A stretch of DNA of 21,530 nucleotides. Origin: Flavobacteriaceae bacterium UBA7433 (GTDB lineage: Bacteria; Bacteroidota; Bacteroidia; Flavobacteriales; Flavobacteriaceae). The position numbers and the translations under genes were made by a program. Where the stretch lies: NCBI GenBank assembly GCA_002477565.1, contig DLQL01000048.1, positions 6,170 through 27,699 on the forward strand. The letters run 5' to 3'. How positions within the stretch are numbered: position 1 is the stretch's first letter; the number at the start of each line of letters is the position of its first letter. The notes beneath the pieces were generated by a model, which was not told the DNA's origin, ran no database searches, and was given only the letters and a program-made list of their open reading frames with translations. Positions 8,268-14,612 of this stretch are shown piece by piece.

Positions 8268-9476
8268 TTAAGGGATTGCCTTTTGATCCATGTCTTTGGT
8301 TTGGATTTCTTCTTTTGGTTTTTTCTTAAGTCTTGAATGGCTTTTGTGTTCTTTTATCAAGTGAACCCCTCGCACTGGTTTTTTCAGGGAAGTTTTATTG
8401 CGTTTGCGTGCTTTTTTTGAAAACACGTTTGAAAAAAACCGACCTATTTTACGGGTGCTTTCTTTGAAAAAAAATCCAACAGCAACAAGGTGTTGGCCAA
8501 AAGATTTCTTTCGATTAGCAAGGGAAAATGATGCTTCAGTAGCATCAACGGTGTCTTTTATTTGTAGTCCTTTGAACGGTGTGTTTGGTTTGTGTATTTC
8601 CGCTGTTCCTTTGTGTCGATCTACTCTCCAAGAAATACCAGCAGAAATTCCAAATGAATTTTTATAAAGCGAACTCCAGTTTGCCGAAGCGTCTACCTGT
8701 AAGTTTTTATGAACCAAGTAGGCCATCCCCAGATTTCTATTCCAATGTTCAATTTTATGATCATCGGAATTTTGTATTATTCTTTCGTTTGTTTGAATGT
8801 TTTCTAAATACACAGACCACTTGTTGTTGAAGGTGTATGTTGAGGTAACGGTGGTAAAGAATCTCTGCTCATCCCTGCCGATGCCATCGAAATTGATATT
8901 GGCGAGTAAGTTCCAATTGTGGCGGAGTTGGTTTTGGAAAAGCAAACCTGCGCTGAATCCTCCTTTGTTGGCAGAGGTAAAACCTAGATTGGTGCTTTTA
9001 GGATGAACAATATAGCGCACAGTCGCTGCAACAGAAGGGATAAATTGAGACCAGTTGAACGCATGTCTCTTCTTCCAACTTCGGATGTTTTTTGACTTGT
9101 CAACAATCTGGTGGTTGTAGAGTAGGTATTTCAACCCGACTCCGTAGCTGTCTATAAAGCCTTTGTGAATCTTATCAATGGTATCCATTGAAACAGCAGC
9201 TTCGTTGTAGTCAAACATAAAGTTGATCTCCAATTCGTCCAAAACAAACCCTTGTCTTAGGAATAAGAGGTTGTTGAGGTAGCTGTCTTTTTTACCGCTG
9301 TCAAGAATTATTTTGTGGTGCGCAATGCCATTTTCAACTTGAAAAACGCCTGTACCCACTGCATAAGTGCTTTCCGAAGTTCCGGGCCGATTGGAGTTGA
9401 TGATTTCTGTGTACTGCGCAAAGGTGATTTGTGGAGCAATTAAAAATAAAAAAAAGTAGAAAAGATTTTTACTCAT
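8268..9476 (-). CDS. Predicted outer-membrane beta-barrel protein ('transporter', MetA-pathway phenol-degradation-like family)
   Basis: 402 aa. Signal peptide MSKNLFYFFLFLIAPQITFA is followed by QYTEIINSNRPGTSEST, the N-terminus I associate with a flavobacterial family annotated 'transporter' (PF13557-like). The body to about residue 290 alternates amphipathic beta strands with aromatic ends (for example YGVGLKYLLYNH, WSVYLENIQTNE, NSFGISAGISWRVD), as in an outer-membrane barrel of about 10-14 strands. The last about 110 residues are Lys/Arg-rich with no strand pattern (KKARKRNKTSLKK, SRLKKKPKEE) and form a basic tail. Substrate is unknown; the phenol-degradation name comes from family history and has no support here. 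It precedes rsmE on the same strand. Confidence 0.75.
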   Translation of the reverse strand: MSKNLFYFFLFLIAPQITFAQYTEIINSNRPGTSESTYAVGTGVFQVENGIAHHKIILDSGKKDSYLNNLLFLRQGFVLDELEINFMFDYNEAAVSMDTIDKIHKGFIDSYGVGLKYLLYNHQIVDKSKNIRSWKKRHAFNWSQFIPSVAATVRYIVHPKSTNLGFTSANKGGFSAGLLFQNQLRHNWNLLANINFDGIGRDEQRFFTTVTSTYTFNNKWSVYLENIQTNERIIQNSDDHKIEHWNRNLGMAYLVHKNLQVDASANWSSLYKNSFGISAGISWRVDRHKGTAEIHKPNTPFKGLQIKDTVDATEASFSLANRKKSFGQHLVAVGFFFKESTRKIGRFFSNVFSKKARKRNKTSLKKPVRGVHLIKEHKSHSRLKKKPKEEIQTKDMDQKAIP

Positions 9477-9495
9477 TTATGCGTCAAAATATTTT

Positions 9496-9503
9496 CAAAT
9501 ATA
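9496..9503 (-). promoter_or_regulatory. -7 promoter element for the beta-barrel gene
   Basis: On the minus strand the sequence is TATATTTG, an exact TAnnTTTG match. It lies 19 nt before the ATG at 9476, so the leader would be very short, about 12 nt. No TTTG sits at the usual distance upstream, so only the -7 half is well supported. Confidence 0.5.
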
Positions 9504-9544
9504 ACATTTTCTTCAATGGGACGCTTCAGTTCCTCTCAAATTGT

Positions 9545-9552
9545 TATTTTTG
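9545..9552 (+). promoter_or_regulatory. -7 promoter element for the DUF4834 gene
   Basis: TATTTTTG matches TAnnTTTG and lies 18 nt before the ATG at 9571. Together with 9496-9503 it makes this 94-nt gap a divergent promoter region. No clear -33 element is visible. Confidence 0.45.
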
Positions 9553-9570
9553 AAATAAAATTCAAGTACG

Positions 9571-9852
9571 ATGATTTTAGAAGCAGGATTTGTCACCTTT
9601 TTTAGGACCTTAGCCATTATCTTAGCGGTTATTTATGGCTTTAAGTTTGCAGCCAAATACCTCCTTCCGTTTCTTTTAAAACGTGCCGTTCGTAAGGCAC
9701 AAGAAAAAATGCAACATCCATTCGGAAAGGAGCAGGATTCTCACTATCAAAAAGGCAAAGTAGGGGAGACCGTCATCGATAAAAAGCCAACGACTTCTCA
9801 AAGAAGAAGCAATCAGGTAGGCGATTATGTGGATTATGAAGAAATTGACTAA
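9571..9852 (+). CDS. DUF4834-family small membrane protein
   Basis: 93 aa. One N-terminal hydrophobic helix (about residues 5-34, FVTFFRTLAIILAVIYGFKF) is followed by a basic stretch (LLKRAVRKAQEKM) and a polar tail ending GDYVDYEEID. The short length, single anchor and terminal GDYVDYEEID are what I recognise as DUF4834, a family largely restricted to Bacteroidota. Positive residues after the helix suggest the tail is cytoplasmic. Function unknown. It is upstream of fabI, which has its own promoter. Confidence 0.8.
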   Translation: MILEAGFVTFFRTLAIILAVIYGFKFAAKYLLPFLLKRAVRKAQEKMQHPFGKEQDSHYQKGKVGETVIDKKPTTSQRRSNQVGDYVDYEEID

Positions 9853-9932
9853 AAGCTACTAATCATAGGCTTTGTTTCGAAGCAACGGATGTGGCTCTTT
9901 TATTTTTCAATGCGATAGTTCACAATCTTTAC

Positions 9933-9940
9933 TATATTTG
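9933..9940 (+). promoter_or_regulatory. -7 promoter element for fabI
   Basis: TATATTTG is an exact TAnnTTTG match, 73 nt before the fabI ATG at 10014. Transcription would start near 9946, giving a leader of about 67 nt. The -33 side is weak. The 161-nt gap 9853-10013 shows nothing else I can support. Confidence 0.6.
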
Positions 9941-10013
9941 CGCACACAAGAAAACGCAGGCTCTGAAAGTCTGTTTTTTAAAACAACAATCAAACCATTC
10001 AATTTATACAGTT

Positions 10014-10829
10014 ATGTACAATTTATTAAAAGGGAAAAGAGGAATTATCTTTGGAGCTTTGGATTCCAATTCCATCGCTTGGAAAGTTGCGGAACGCGCA
10101 CACGAAGAAGGTGCCACATTTGTATTGACCAATGCACCCATTGCGATGCGTATGGGAACCATCAACGAACTGGCTGAAAAAACAGGATCTCAAGTGATTC
10201 CAGCCGATGCCACTTCTATGGAAGATTTGTCCAATTTGATCGATCAATCGGTTGAAGTATTGGGTGGGAAAATTGATTTTGTTTTGCATTCCATCGGCAT
10301 GTCTTTGAACGTTCGTAAAAAGAAACACTACACGGAATCGAATTACGATTTTACGCACAAAGGATTTGACATTTCGGCACTCTCATTTCATCGTGTGATG
10401 AATTTGTTGTACAAAAAAGAAGCAATGAACGAATGGGGCTCTATTGTCGCTTTGACCTATATGGCAGCACAAAGAGTTTTTCCAGACTACAATGACATGG
10501 CAGACAACAAAGCTTATTTAGAGTCTATTGCACGTAGTTTTGGTTATTTCTTTGGAAGAGATCACAAAGTGCGTGTCAACACCATTTCTCAATCACCTAC
10601 GCCGACTACTGCAGGAAGTGGTGTCAAAGGATTTGATGGCTTTATCAATTACGCAGAAAAAATGTCCGCTTTGGGGAATGCAACTGCATTGGATTGTGCA
10701 GATTACACCATTTCTATGTTTTCTGATTTGACCCGAAAAGTTACTTTGCAAAACCTGTTTCACGACGGAGGGTTTTCCAATATGGGTGTCAGTGATGCCG
10801 TTATGGAAAAATTTACTGAAGAAGTATAG
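10014..10829 (+). CDS. fabI: Enoyl-[acyl-carrier-protein] reductase (NADH)
   Basis: 271 aa, normal FabI length. It reduces the trans-2-enoyl-ACP double bond in the last step of each fatty-acid elongation cycle; cytoplasmic short-chain dehydrogenase fold. The N-terminus KRGIIFGALDSNSIAWKVA is the FabI variant of the dinucleotide-binding loop. SIGMS (93-97) is the adenine-side loop. Y149, Y159 and K166 (the Tyr-x6-Lys active site in DYNDMADNK) sit three positions after the corresponding E. coli residues. The frame is open 41 codons upstream, but that stretch spans the promoter, so ATG 10014 is used. FabI is the triclosan and isoniazid-type target. Monocistronic: own promoter and terminator. Confidence 0.97.
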   Translation: MYNLLKGKRGIIFGALDSNSIAWKVAERAHEEGATFVLTNAPIAMRMGTINELAEKTGSQVIPADATSMEDLSNLIDQSVEVLGGKIDFVLHSIGMSLNVRKKKHYTESNYDFTHKGFDISALSFHRVMNLLYKKEAMNEWGSIVALTYMAAQRVFPDYNDMADNKAYLESIARSFGYFFGRDHKVRVNTISQSPTPTTAGSGVKGFDGFINYAEKMSALGNATALDCADYTISMFSDLTRKVTLQNLFHDGGFSNMGVSDAVMEKFTEEV

Positions 10830-10859
10830 CTTTCTTTCTTGGTTCCGAAAAAAATAGTG

Positions 10860-10897
10860 CAAAATGCAAATCTTTCTAAGGTTTGCATTTTGTTTTT
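10860..10897 (+). terminator. Intrinsic terminator of fabI
   Basis: AAAATGCAAA (10861-10870) pairs perfectly with TTTGCATTTT (10882-10891), extended by C10860-G10892, around an 11-nt loop. It is followed by TTTTT (10893-10897). It starts 31 nt after the fabI stop. Confidence 0.85.
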
Positions 10898-10960
10898 AGT
10901 TCCCTTTTTTTGAGCGCCAAAATCCCTTCAGCTAGCAGGAGGCAGTTTCCCAAACTTTGC

Positions 10961-10968
10961 TATATTTG
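10961..10968 (+). promoter_or_regulatory. -7 promoter element for the glycosyltransferase gene
   Basis: TATATTTG, an exact TAnnTTTG match, lies 19 nt before the ATG at 10987, giving a leader of about 12 nt. No good -33 element at the usual spacing. Confidence 0.5.
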
Positions 10969-10986
10969 AATGCCTTATTTAAAACT

Positions 10987-11946
10987 ATGAACTTTCGTTA
11001 TTCCTTTGTCATTCCTGTCTACAACCGTCCTGAAGAAGTGGAAGATTTGTTGCGCAGTTTGACCCAGCTAGAGGAAGGCGAGCCTTTTGAAGTGGTCCTG
11101 GTGGAAGACGGTTCCGAAAATACTTCTGAAGCGGTAGTTGCGTCTTACAAGCAGGTTTTAGACATTCAATATTTTTTGACAGAAAACCAAGGGGCTGGTA
11201 AAAGCAGGAACTTGGGAATGCAAAAGGCTTGTGGAAATTATTTTTTGATTTTGGATTCGGATTGTTTGGTGCCTTCCGGTTATTTGACTGCTGTTCACAG
11301 TCAATTGACAACTTTGCCTACCGATGCTTTTGGAGGACCCGATGCTGCGCACCGAGATTTTTCTGTAGTACAGAAGGCCATCAACTTCGCAATGACGTCC
11401 TTTTTGACAACAGGTGGAGTTCGAGGCAAAAAAAATGCCGTTGGCAAGTTTCAGCCCAGAAGTTTCAACATGGGGATTTCCAAACGAGCTTTTGAAGAAA
11501 CAGGTGGTTTTTCAGATCAAAAAATTGGCGAAGACATCGATCTGACCTTTCGTCTTTGGGCAAAAGGGTTTCAGACACAATTCATAGAGAAAGCTTTTGT
11601 GTACCACAAAAGAAGAAGCACCTACAAACAGTTTTTGCTACAGACTTATGCCTTTGGTTCAACACGACCTTTCTTGAATCAAAAATATCCAGGCACGGCA
11701 AAGCTTACGTATTGGTTTCCAAGTTTGTTTTGTTTGGGTTTTTTGGGGGCTGTTTTTTTGGCTTTCAAAGGATTTGAGTTCTTTGTATATATTTATGTGA
11801 GTTATTTTGTGTTGCTTTTTGTTCAGGGGAGTTTGCAATACAAAAGTTTGCGTGTTGGACTCCAATGTGTTTTGGCAACAACGGTGCAGTTTGCAGGTTA
11901 TGGGTTTGGTTTCTTAAAAAAAGTATTTTGGACTTTAAAGTCTTGA
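10987..11946 (+). CDS. Membrane-associated family 2 glycosyltransferase
   Basis: 319 aa. GT-A fold at the N-terminus: FVIPVYNRPEEVEDLLRSL, then VEDGS (39-43), NQGAGKSRNLG (67-77), and the metal/nucleotide-sugar DxD motif as DSD (90-92). The acceptor-side GEDIDLTFRL carries E182/D183, a probable catalytic base region. Three hydrophobic segments follow (about 242-262, 264-282, 290-310), so the catalytic domain faces the cytoplasm and is anchored at the C-terminus. It would transfer a sugar from a nucleotide donor to a lipid-linked or cell-envelope acceptor; donor and acceptor cannot be read from sequence. The earlier possible TTG start at 10957 lies inside the promoter, so ATG 10987 is used. 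It stands alone rather than in a polysaccharide cluster. Confidence 0.88.
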   Translation: MNFRYSFVIPVYNRPEEVEDLLRSLTQLEEGEPFEVVLVEDGSENTSEAVVASYKQVLDIQYFLTENQGAGKSRNLGMQKACGNYFLILDSDCLVPSGYLTAVHSQLTTLPTDAFGGPDAAHRDFSVVQKAINFAMTSFLTTGGVRGKKNAVGKFQPRSFNMGISKRAFEETGGFSDQKIGEDIDLTFRLWAKGFQTQFIEKAFVYHKRRSTYKQFLLQTYAFGSTRPFLNQKYPGTAKLTYWFPSLFCLGFLGAVFLAFKGFEFFVYIYVSYFVLLFVQGSLQYKSLRVGLQCVLATTVQFAGYGFGFLKKVFWTLKS

Positions 11947-11959
11947 GGTTTTTAAAGTC
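11931..11959. terminator. Possible bidirectional terminator between convergent genes
   Basis: GACTTTAAA (11931-11939) pairs with TTTAAAGTC (11951-11959) around an 11-nt loop. It overlaps the glycosyltransferase stop and lies 21 nt beyond the stop of the minus-strand DivIC-like gene. The stem is AT-rich and the T-tracts are short, so this is tentative. The first arm is part of a perfect 12-nt palindrome (11931-11942). Confidence 0.4.
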
Positions 11960-11980
11960 TTACAAACGTTCCAAATTAGA

Positions 11981-12298
11981 TCAATCCAAGGTGTCAAAAC
12001 GAATTAAAAACAAAGTCTCTTCCTCCTTTTTCATTCGGTAATGTTCTCGAGCAAATTTCTCGAGTTTTTCTGGGTCTTGCAAGGCGTCAATCATCGCTTT
12101 GTTTTGTTGAATTTCTTTTTGATAAAATTCAATGGCATTTTCTAGCTTTTCAATTTCTTTGTTGAATTTACGGTGGGTAAGGTAGGAGTTTTCATCAAAA
12201 AACAACATCCAAATACTGAAGATGAGCAAAATCAAAACATAGCGATTGGTCAGGATCTTAAAGAGGCGGTGTTCTAATATTTTTCTGAGAAAATTCAT
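11981..12298 (-). CDS. DivIC/FtsB-like septum formation initiator
   Basis: 105 aa, typical for FtsB/DivIC. It has a short basic cytoplasmic N-terminus, one membrane helix (about 19-34, RYVLILLIFSIWMLFF), a coiled coil (about 43-75, heptads in FNKEIEKLENAIEFYQKEI), and the family's C-terminal motif LEKFAREHYRMKKEEETLFLI. FtsB/DivIC bridges FtsL and FtsQ/DivIB in the divisome and helps activate septal peptidoglycan synthesis. The start ATG overlaps the udk stop by 4 nt (ATGA), so the genes are translationally coupled. Udk next to a DivIC-like gene is a common flavobacterial arrangement. Confidence 0.9.
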   Translation of the reverse strand: MNFLRKILEHRLFKILTNRYVLILLIFSIWMLFFDENSYLTHRKFNKEIEKLENAIEFYQKEIQQNKAMIDALQDPEKLEKFAREHYRMKKEEETLFLIRFDTLD

Positions 12299-12912
12299 GG
12301 TGTAAGTGTTGTTTTTTTGCCGATCAAACCGGTCAGAATTTCAATTGTTTTTGGGTTTTTTACATTGTTAGAGATGACAAAATCTGCGAGGATTTTTGTA
12401 GGTTCAATGTGTGTATCGTGCATGGGTTTTAACATTGATCGGTAGCGTTCTGTCACTTCTTTCAAATCTCTGCCTCTCTCTTGTACGTCGCGATGAATTC
12501 TGCGAATTAGACGTACGTCAGCATCGGCATCGACAAAGATTTTAAAATCGAACAATTCAAGAAGTTCCGGGTATGAAAACACTAAAATACCTTCGACAAT
12601 CAATATTTTTTTTGGGTGAATCTTGCGTGTCTCTTTCGTGCGATTGTGGTTCTTGAATTTATAAATAGGTTGGTCAATGGAAAGATTGTTTTTGAGTCTT
12701 TTTACGTGATTGACCAACAGTTCAAAATCAATAGAGTCAGGATGGTCAAAATTGATCGAAGATCGTTCTTCAAAAGTCAAATGATCGGTTTTGTGGTAAT
12801 AGGAATCTTGAGAAATAACACAAAGTTCGTTTTCTTTGAATTGGTCTTTGAGTTCGTTTACCAACGATGTTTTTCCGCTAGCGGTACCTCCAGTTATTCC
12901 GATGACAAACAT
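12295..12912 (-). CDS. udk: Uridine kinase
   Basis: 205 aa. It phosphorylates uridine and cytidine to UMP and CMP in pyrimidine salvage; cytoplasmic P-loop kinase. Walker A is GGTASGKT (residues 8-15). Downstream are QDSYYH (substrate-side Asp and Tyr), NFDHPDSIDF, PIYKFKNHNR, the beta-strand ILIVEGILVF, and VRLIRRIHRDVQERGRD (lid and Arg-rich region). Length and motif order match bacterial Udk. ATG 12910-12912 lies about 7 nt after the expected transcription start, so the mRNA is nearly leaderless. First gene of a two-gene unit with the DivIC-like gene. Confidence 0.95.
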   Translation of the reverse strand: MFVIGITGGTASGKTSLVNELKDQFKENELCVISQDSYYHKTDHLTFEERSSINFDHPDSIDFELLVNHVKRLKNNLSIDQPIYKFKNHNRTKETRKIHPKKILIVEGILVFSYPELLELFDFKIFVDADADVRLIRRIHRDVQERGRDLKEVTERYRSMLKPMHDTHIEPTKILADFVISNNVKNPKTIEILTGLIGKKTTLTP

Positions 12913-12925
12913 GCCTGTTTTTTTA

Positions 12926-12956
12926 CAAATTTAGTAAAAATAAACGCCTTTACAAA
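12926..12956 (-). promoter_or_regulatory. Promoter of udk and the DivIC-like gene, overlapping the metK terminator
   Basis: On the minus strand TTTG (12956-12953), exactly 19 nt, then TAAATTTG (12933-12926), a full match to TTTG-N19-TAnnTTTG. The -33 element sits in the loop and one arm of the metK terminator hairpin (12942-12974). Confidence 0.75.
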
Positions 12957-12974
12957 GTTGTTGTAAAGGCGTTT
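12942..12974 (-). terminator. Intrinsic terminator of metK
   Basis: A perfect 14-bp stem (12942-12955 against 12961-12974) with a 5-nt loop, beginning 22 nt past the metK stop. On the minus strand it is followed by a T-rich stretch (TATTTTTAC) after the hairpin. On the plus strand it is also followed by a short T-run, but there is no plus-strand gene reaching it. Confidence 0.85.
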
Positions 12975-12996
12975 TATTCATAGGTGTTTTGAATTT

Positions 12997-14253
12997 TTAA
13001 AGTCCAAAAGCAGTTTTTACTTTGTCCACATAATCCAATTTTTCCCAAGTAAAAGTTTCGACTTCTTTTTCTGCGACATCACCATAGGGAGACTCGTACC
13101 GAACCGTTTTGATTTCGGGAGTTCTTCCCATATGTCCGTAGGCAGCAGTCTCTAGATAAATAGGATTTCTTAGTTTCAAACGCTCCTCAATAGCGATGGG
13201 TCTCATGTCAAACAAAGCGTTGATTTTTGAGGCGATTTCACCATCGGTTAAATCGACTTTAGACGTTCCATAGGTATCCACAAAAATTCCCATCGGAGCA
13301 ACCACACCAATGGCATAGGATACTTGTACAAGGATTTCTTTTGCAACTCCTGCAGCGACGAGGTTTTTGGCAATATGTCTCGTGGCGTAGGCAGCAGATC
13401 GATCTACTTTACTCGGGTCTTTGCCACTAAAAGCACCGCCTCCATGCGCTCCTTTTCCACCATACGTATCAACAATGATTTTTCGTCCGGTCAAGCCGGT
13501 ATCTCCATGAGGGCCTCCGATGACGAATTTGCCTGTTGGGTTGATGTGGTATTTGATGTCGTCACCGAACAGAGCTTGGATTTCTGGAGTCAACTTGGCG
13601 AGAACTCTTGGGATCAATATTGAAAGGATGTCTTCCTTGATCTTGGCAAGCATGCGTTCATCGTCTTTGTCAAATGCATCGTGTTGCGTAGAAAGTACAA
13701 TGGCTTCAATGCGGAGAGGGGTATTGTCGTCACTGTATTCTAGGGTTACCTGGCTTTTGGCATCGGGTCTTAGGTAAGGGATGTCTTTGGCTTCTCTACG
13801 AAGGGCTGCCAATTCAATTAACAAGCGATGTGAAAGTTCGAGTGCCAAGGGCATGAAGTTTTCAGTTTCGTCTGTGGCATATCCGAACATCATTCCCTGG
13901 TCTCCCGCGCCTTGTTCTTCTTTGGTCGCTCGGTCTACACCTCGGCTGATGTCGTCTGATTGTTCGTGAATGGCCGACAAGACGCCGCAGGAATTTCCGT
14001 CAAACTGGTAGTCTCCTTTGGTGTATCCAATTTTATTGATGGTTTCTCTCGCTATTTTTTGAACATCCAAATAGGTTTTGGATTTGACTTCTCCTGCTAA
14101 AATTACTTGGCCGGTGGTCACCAAAGTCTCACAAGCAACTTTTGACTCGGGGTCAAAAGCCATGAAATGATCAATCAATGCATCCGAAATCTGATCGGCT
14201 ACTTTGTCAGGATGTCCTTCCGAAACGGATTCGGATGTAAATAAATACGCCAT
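12997..14253 (-). CDS. metK: S-adenosylmethionine synthetase
   Basis: 418 aa, slightly longer than the about 384-aa enterobacterial enzyme but usual for Bacteroidota. It makes SAM from methionine and ATP; cytoplasmic tetramer. Signatures: FTSESVSEGHPDK (6-18, His14 for triphosphate chemistry), GAGDQGMMFGYA (115-126), and the P-loop-like GGGAFSGKD (271-279). DTGLTGRKIIVDTYGG is also present. ATG start at 14251-14253. A SAM-II-type aptamer lies 73 nt upstream in the leader and a strong terminator follows, so metK forms its own SAM-repressed unit, divergent from metY. Confidence 0.98.
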   Translation of the reverse strand: MAYLFTSESVSEGHPDKVADQISDALIDHFMAFDPESKVACETLVTTGQVILAGEVKSKTYLDVQKIARETINKIGYTKGDYQFDGNSCGVLSAIHEQSDDISRGVDRATKEEQGAGDQGMMFGYATDETENFMPLALELSHRLLIELAALRREAKDIPYLRPDAKSQVTLEYSDDNTPLRIEAIVLSTQHDAFDKDDERMLAKIKEDILSILIPRVLAKLTPEIQALFGDDIKYHINPTGKFVIGGPHGDTGLTGRKIIVDTYGGKGAHGGGAFSGKDPSKVDRSAAYATRHIAKNLVAAGVAKEILVQVSYAIGVVAPMGIFVDTYGTSKVDLTDGEIASKINALFDMRPIAIEERLKLRNPIYLETAAYGHMGRTPEIKTVRYESPYGDVAEKEVETFTWEKLDYVDKVKTAFGL

Positions 14254-14325
14254 ATTTTAATCTTTTAAAGTTGTGAAGGAAAGATGTTGAAAAGGCTACA
14301 AAAGAAGCTAAAGAGAAGAGTTGTA

Positions 14326-14378
14326 TCCTGCTTTAGCACTTTTTTAACGAGGTGGCAATCAGTCAAATCTTTCCTCAA
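14326..14378 (-). ncRNA. SAM-II riboswitch aptamer in the metK leader
   Basis: Read on the minus strand, the segment fits the compact SAM-II H-type pseudoknot. P1 is GAGG (14376-14373) with CCTC (14352-14349). The L1/P2 core GATTTGACTGATTGC aligns closely with the GATTTAACCGTATTGC I remember for the marine metX SAM-II RNA. After P1 an A-rich strand leads to GTGCTAAAGCAGG, containing the conserved GCTAAA. A pseudoknot pairing CTG (14362-14360) with CAG (14330-14328) is available. It precedes metK, whose product is the ligand. The distance to the ATG (73 nt) is long for direct start-site occlusion, so the output mechanism is unclear. Recognition is by eye; a covariance search was not run. Confidence 0.85.
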
Positions 14379-14389
14379 AAATTGAGCGA

Positions 14390-14397
14390 CAAAATTA
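14390..14397 (-). promoter_or_regulatory. Probable -7 promoter element for metK
   Basis: Minus-strand TAATTTTG matches TAnnTTTG and lies just upstream of the SAM-II aptamer, so the aptamer would begin within a few bases of the transcript 5' end. The -33 side is poor. Confidence 0.5.
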
Positions 14398-14414
14398 TAA
14401 AAAAGAAATCAATA

Positions 14415-14445
14415 TATGAACTTAAAAAAAATGTTTTTACATTTG
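14415..14445 (+). promoter_or_regulatory. Probable metY promoter
   Basis: TATG (14415-14418, one mismatch to TTTG), 19 nt, then TACATTTG (14438-14445). The start would be near 14451, giving a metY leader of about 160 nt. It lies back to back with the metK promoter in the 359-nt metK-metY gap. Confidence 0.55.
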
Positions 14446-14458
14446 CAAGCTTAAATAC

Positions 14459-14580
14459 AGGGTGTCTTCTTCCAAAATAACCGTCATGCATTTGAGTTTT
14501 GTTTTTGGATGAGTCCCTTGAAATTTTTGACAATACAGCAGAGACAGGTCTCTGAACAGCCTTTTAGGAGGTTTTTTAAC
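14459..14580 (+). promoter_or_regulatory. Long structured metY leader of unknown class
   Basis: Visible pairings: AGGG (14459-14462) with CCCT (14515-14518) enclosing TCCAAAA (14471-14477) with TTTTGGA (14503-14509); then a separate perfect hairpin CAGAGAC (14539-14545) / GTCTCTG (14548-14554). AGGAGG (14566-14571) and a run of six T (14572-14577) follow, still 36 nt before the ATG at 14613. I recognise neither a SAM-I nor a SAM-II core on this strand. It could be a regulatory leader or an attenuator; the pairings are seen, the function is inferred. Confidence 0.4.
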
Positions 14581-14612
14581 GTTCAATAAATTCACACTAA
14601 ATAATTTTTCTC

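Noticed and set aside
10957..10986. Upstream TTG start for the glycosyltransferase
   Set aside because: This segment contains the TATATTTG promoter element, and the GT2 fold starts normally at ATG 10987.
14539..14577. Hairpin plus T-run before metY as a classic intrinsic terminator
   Set aside because: The perfect hairpin is 17 nt away from the T-run; only a 3-bp stem (CCT/AGG) abuts the T-run. Kept only as part of the unexplained leader.
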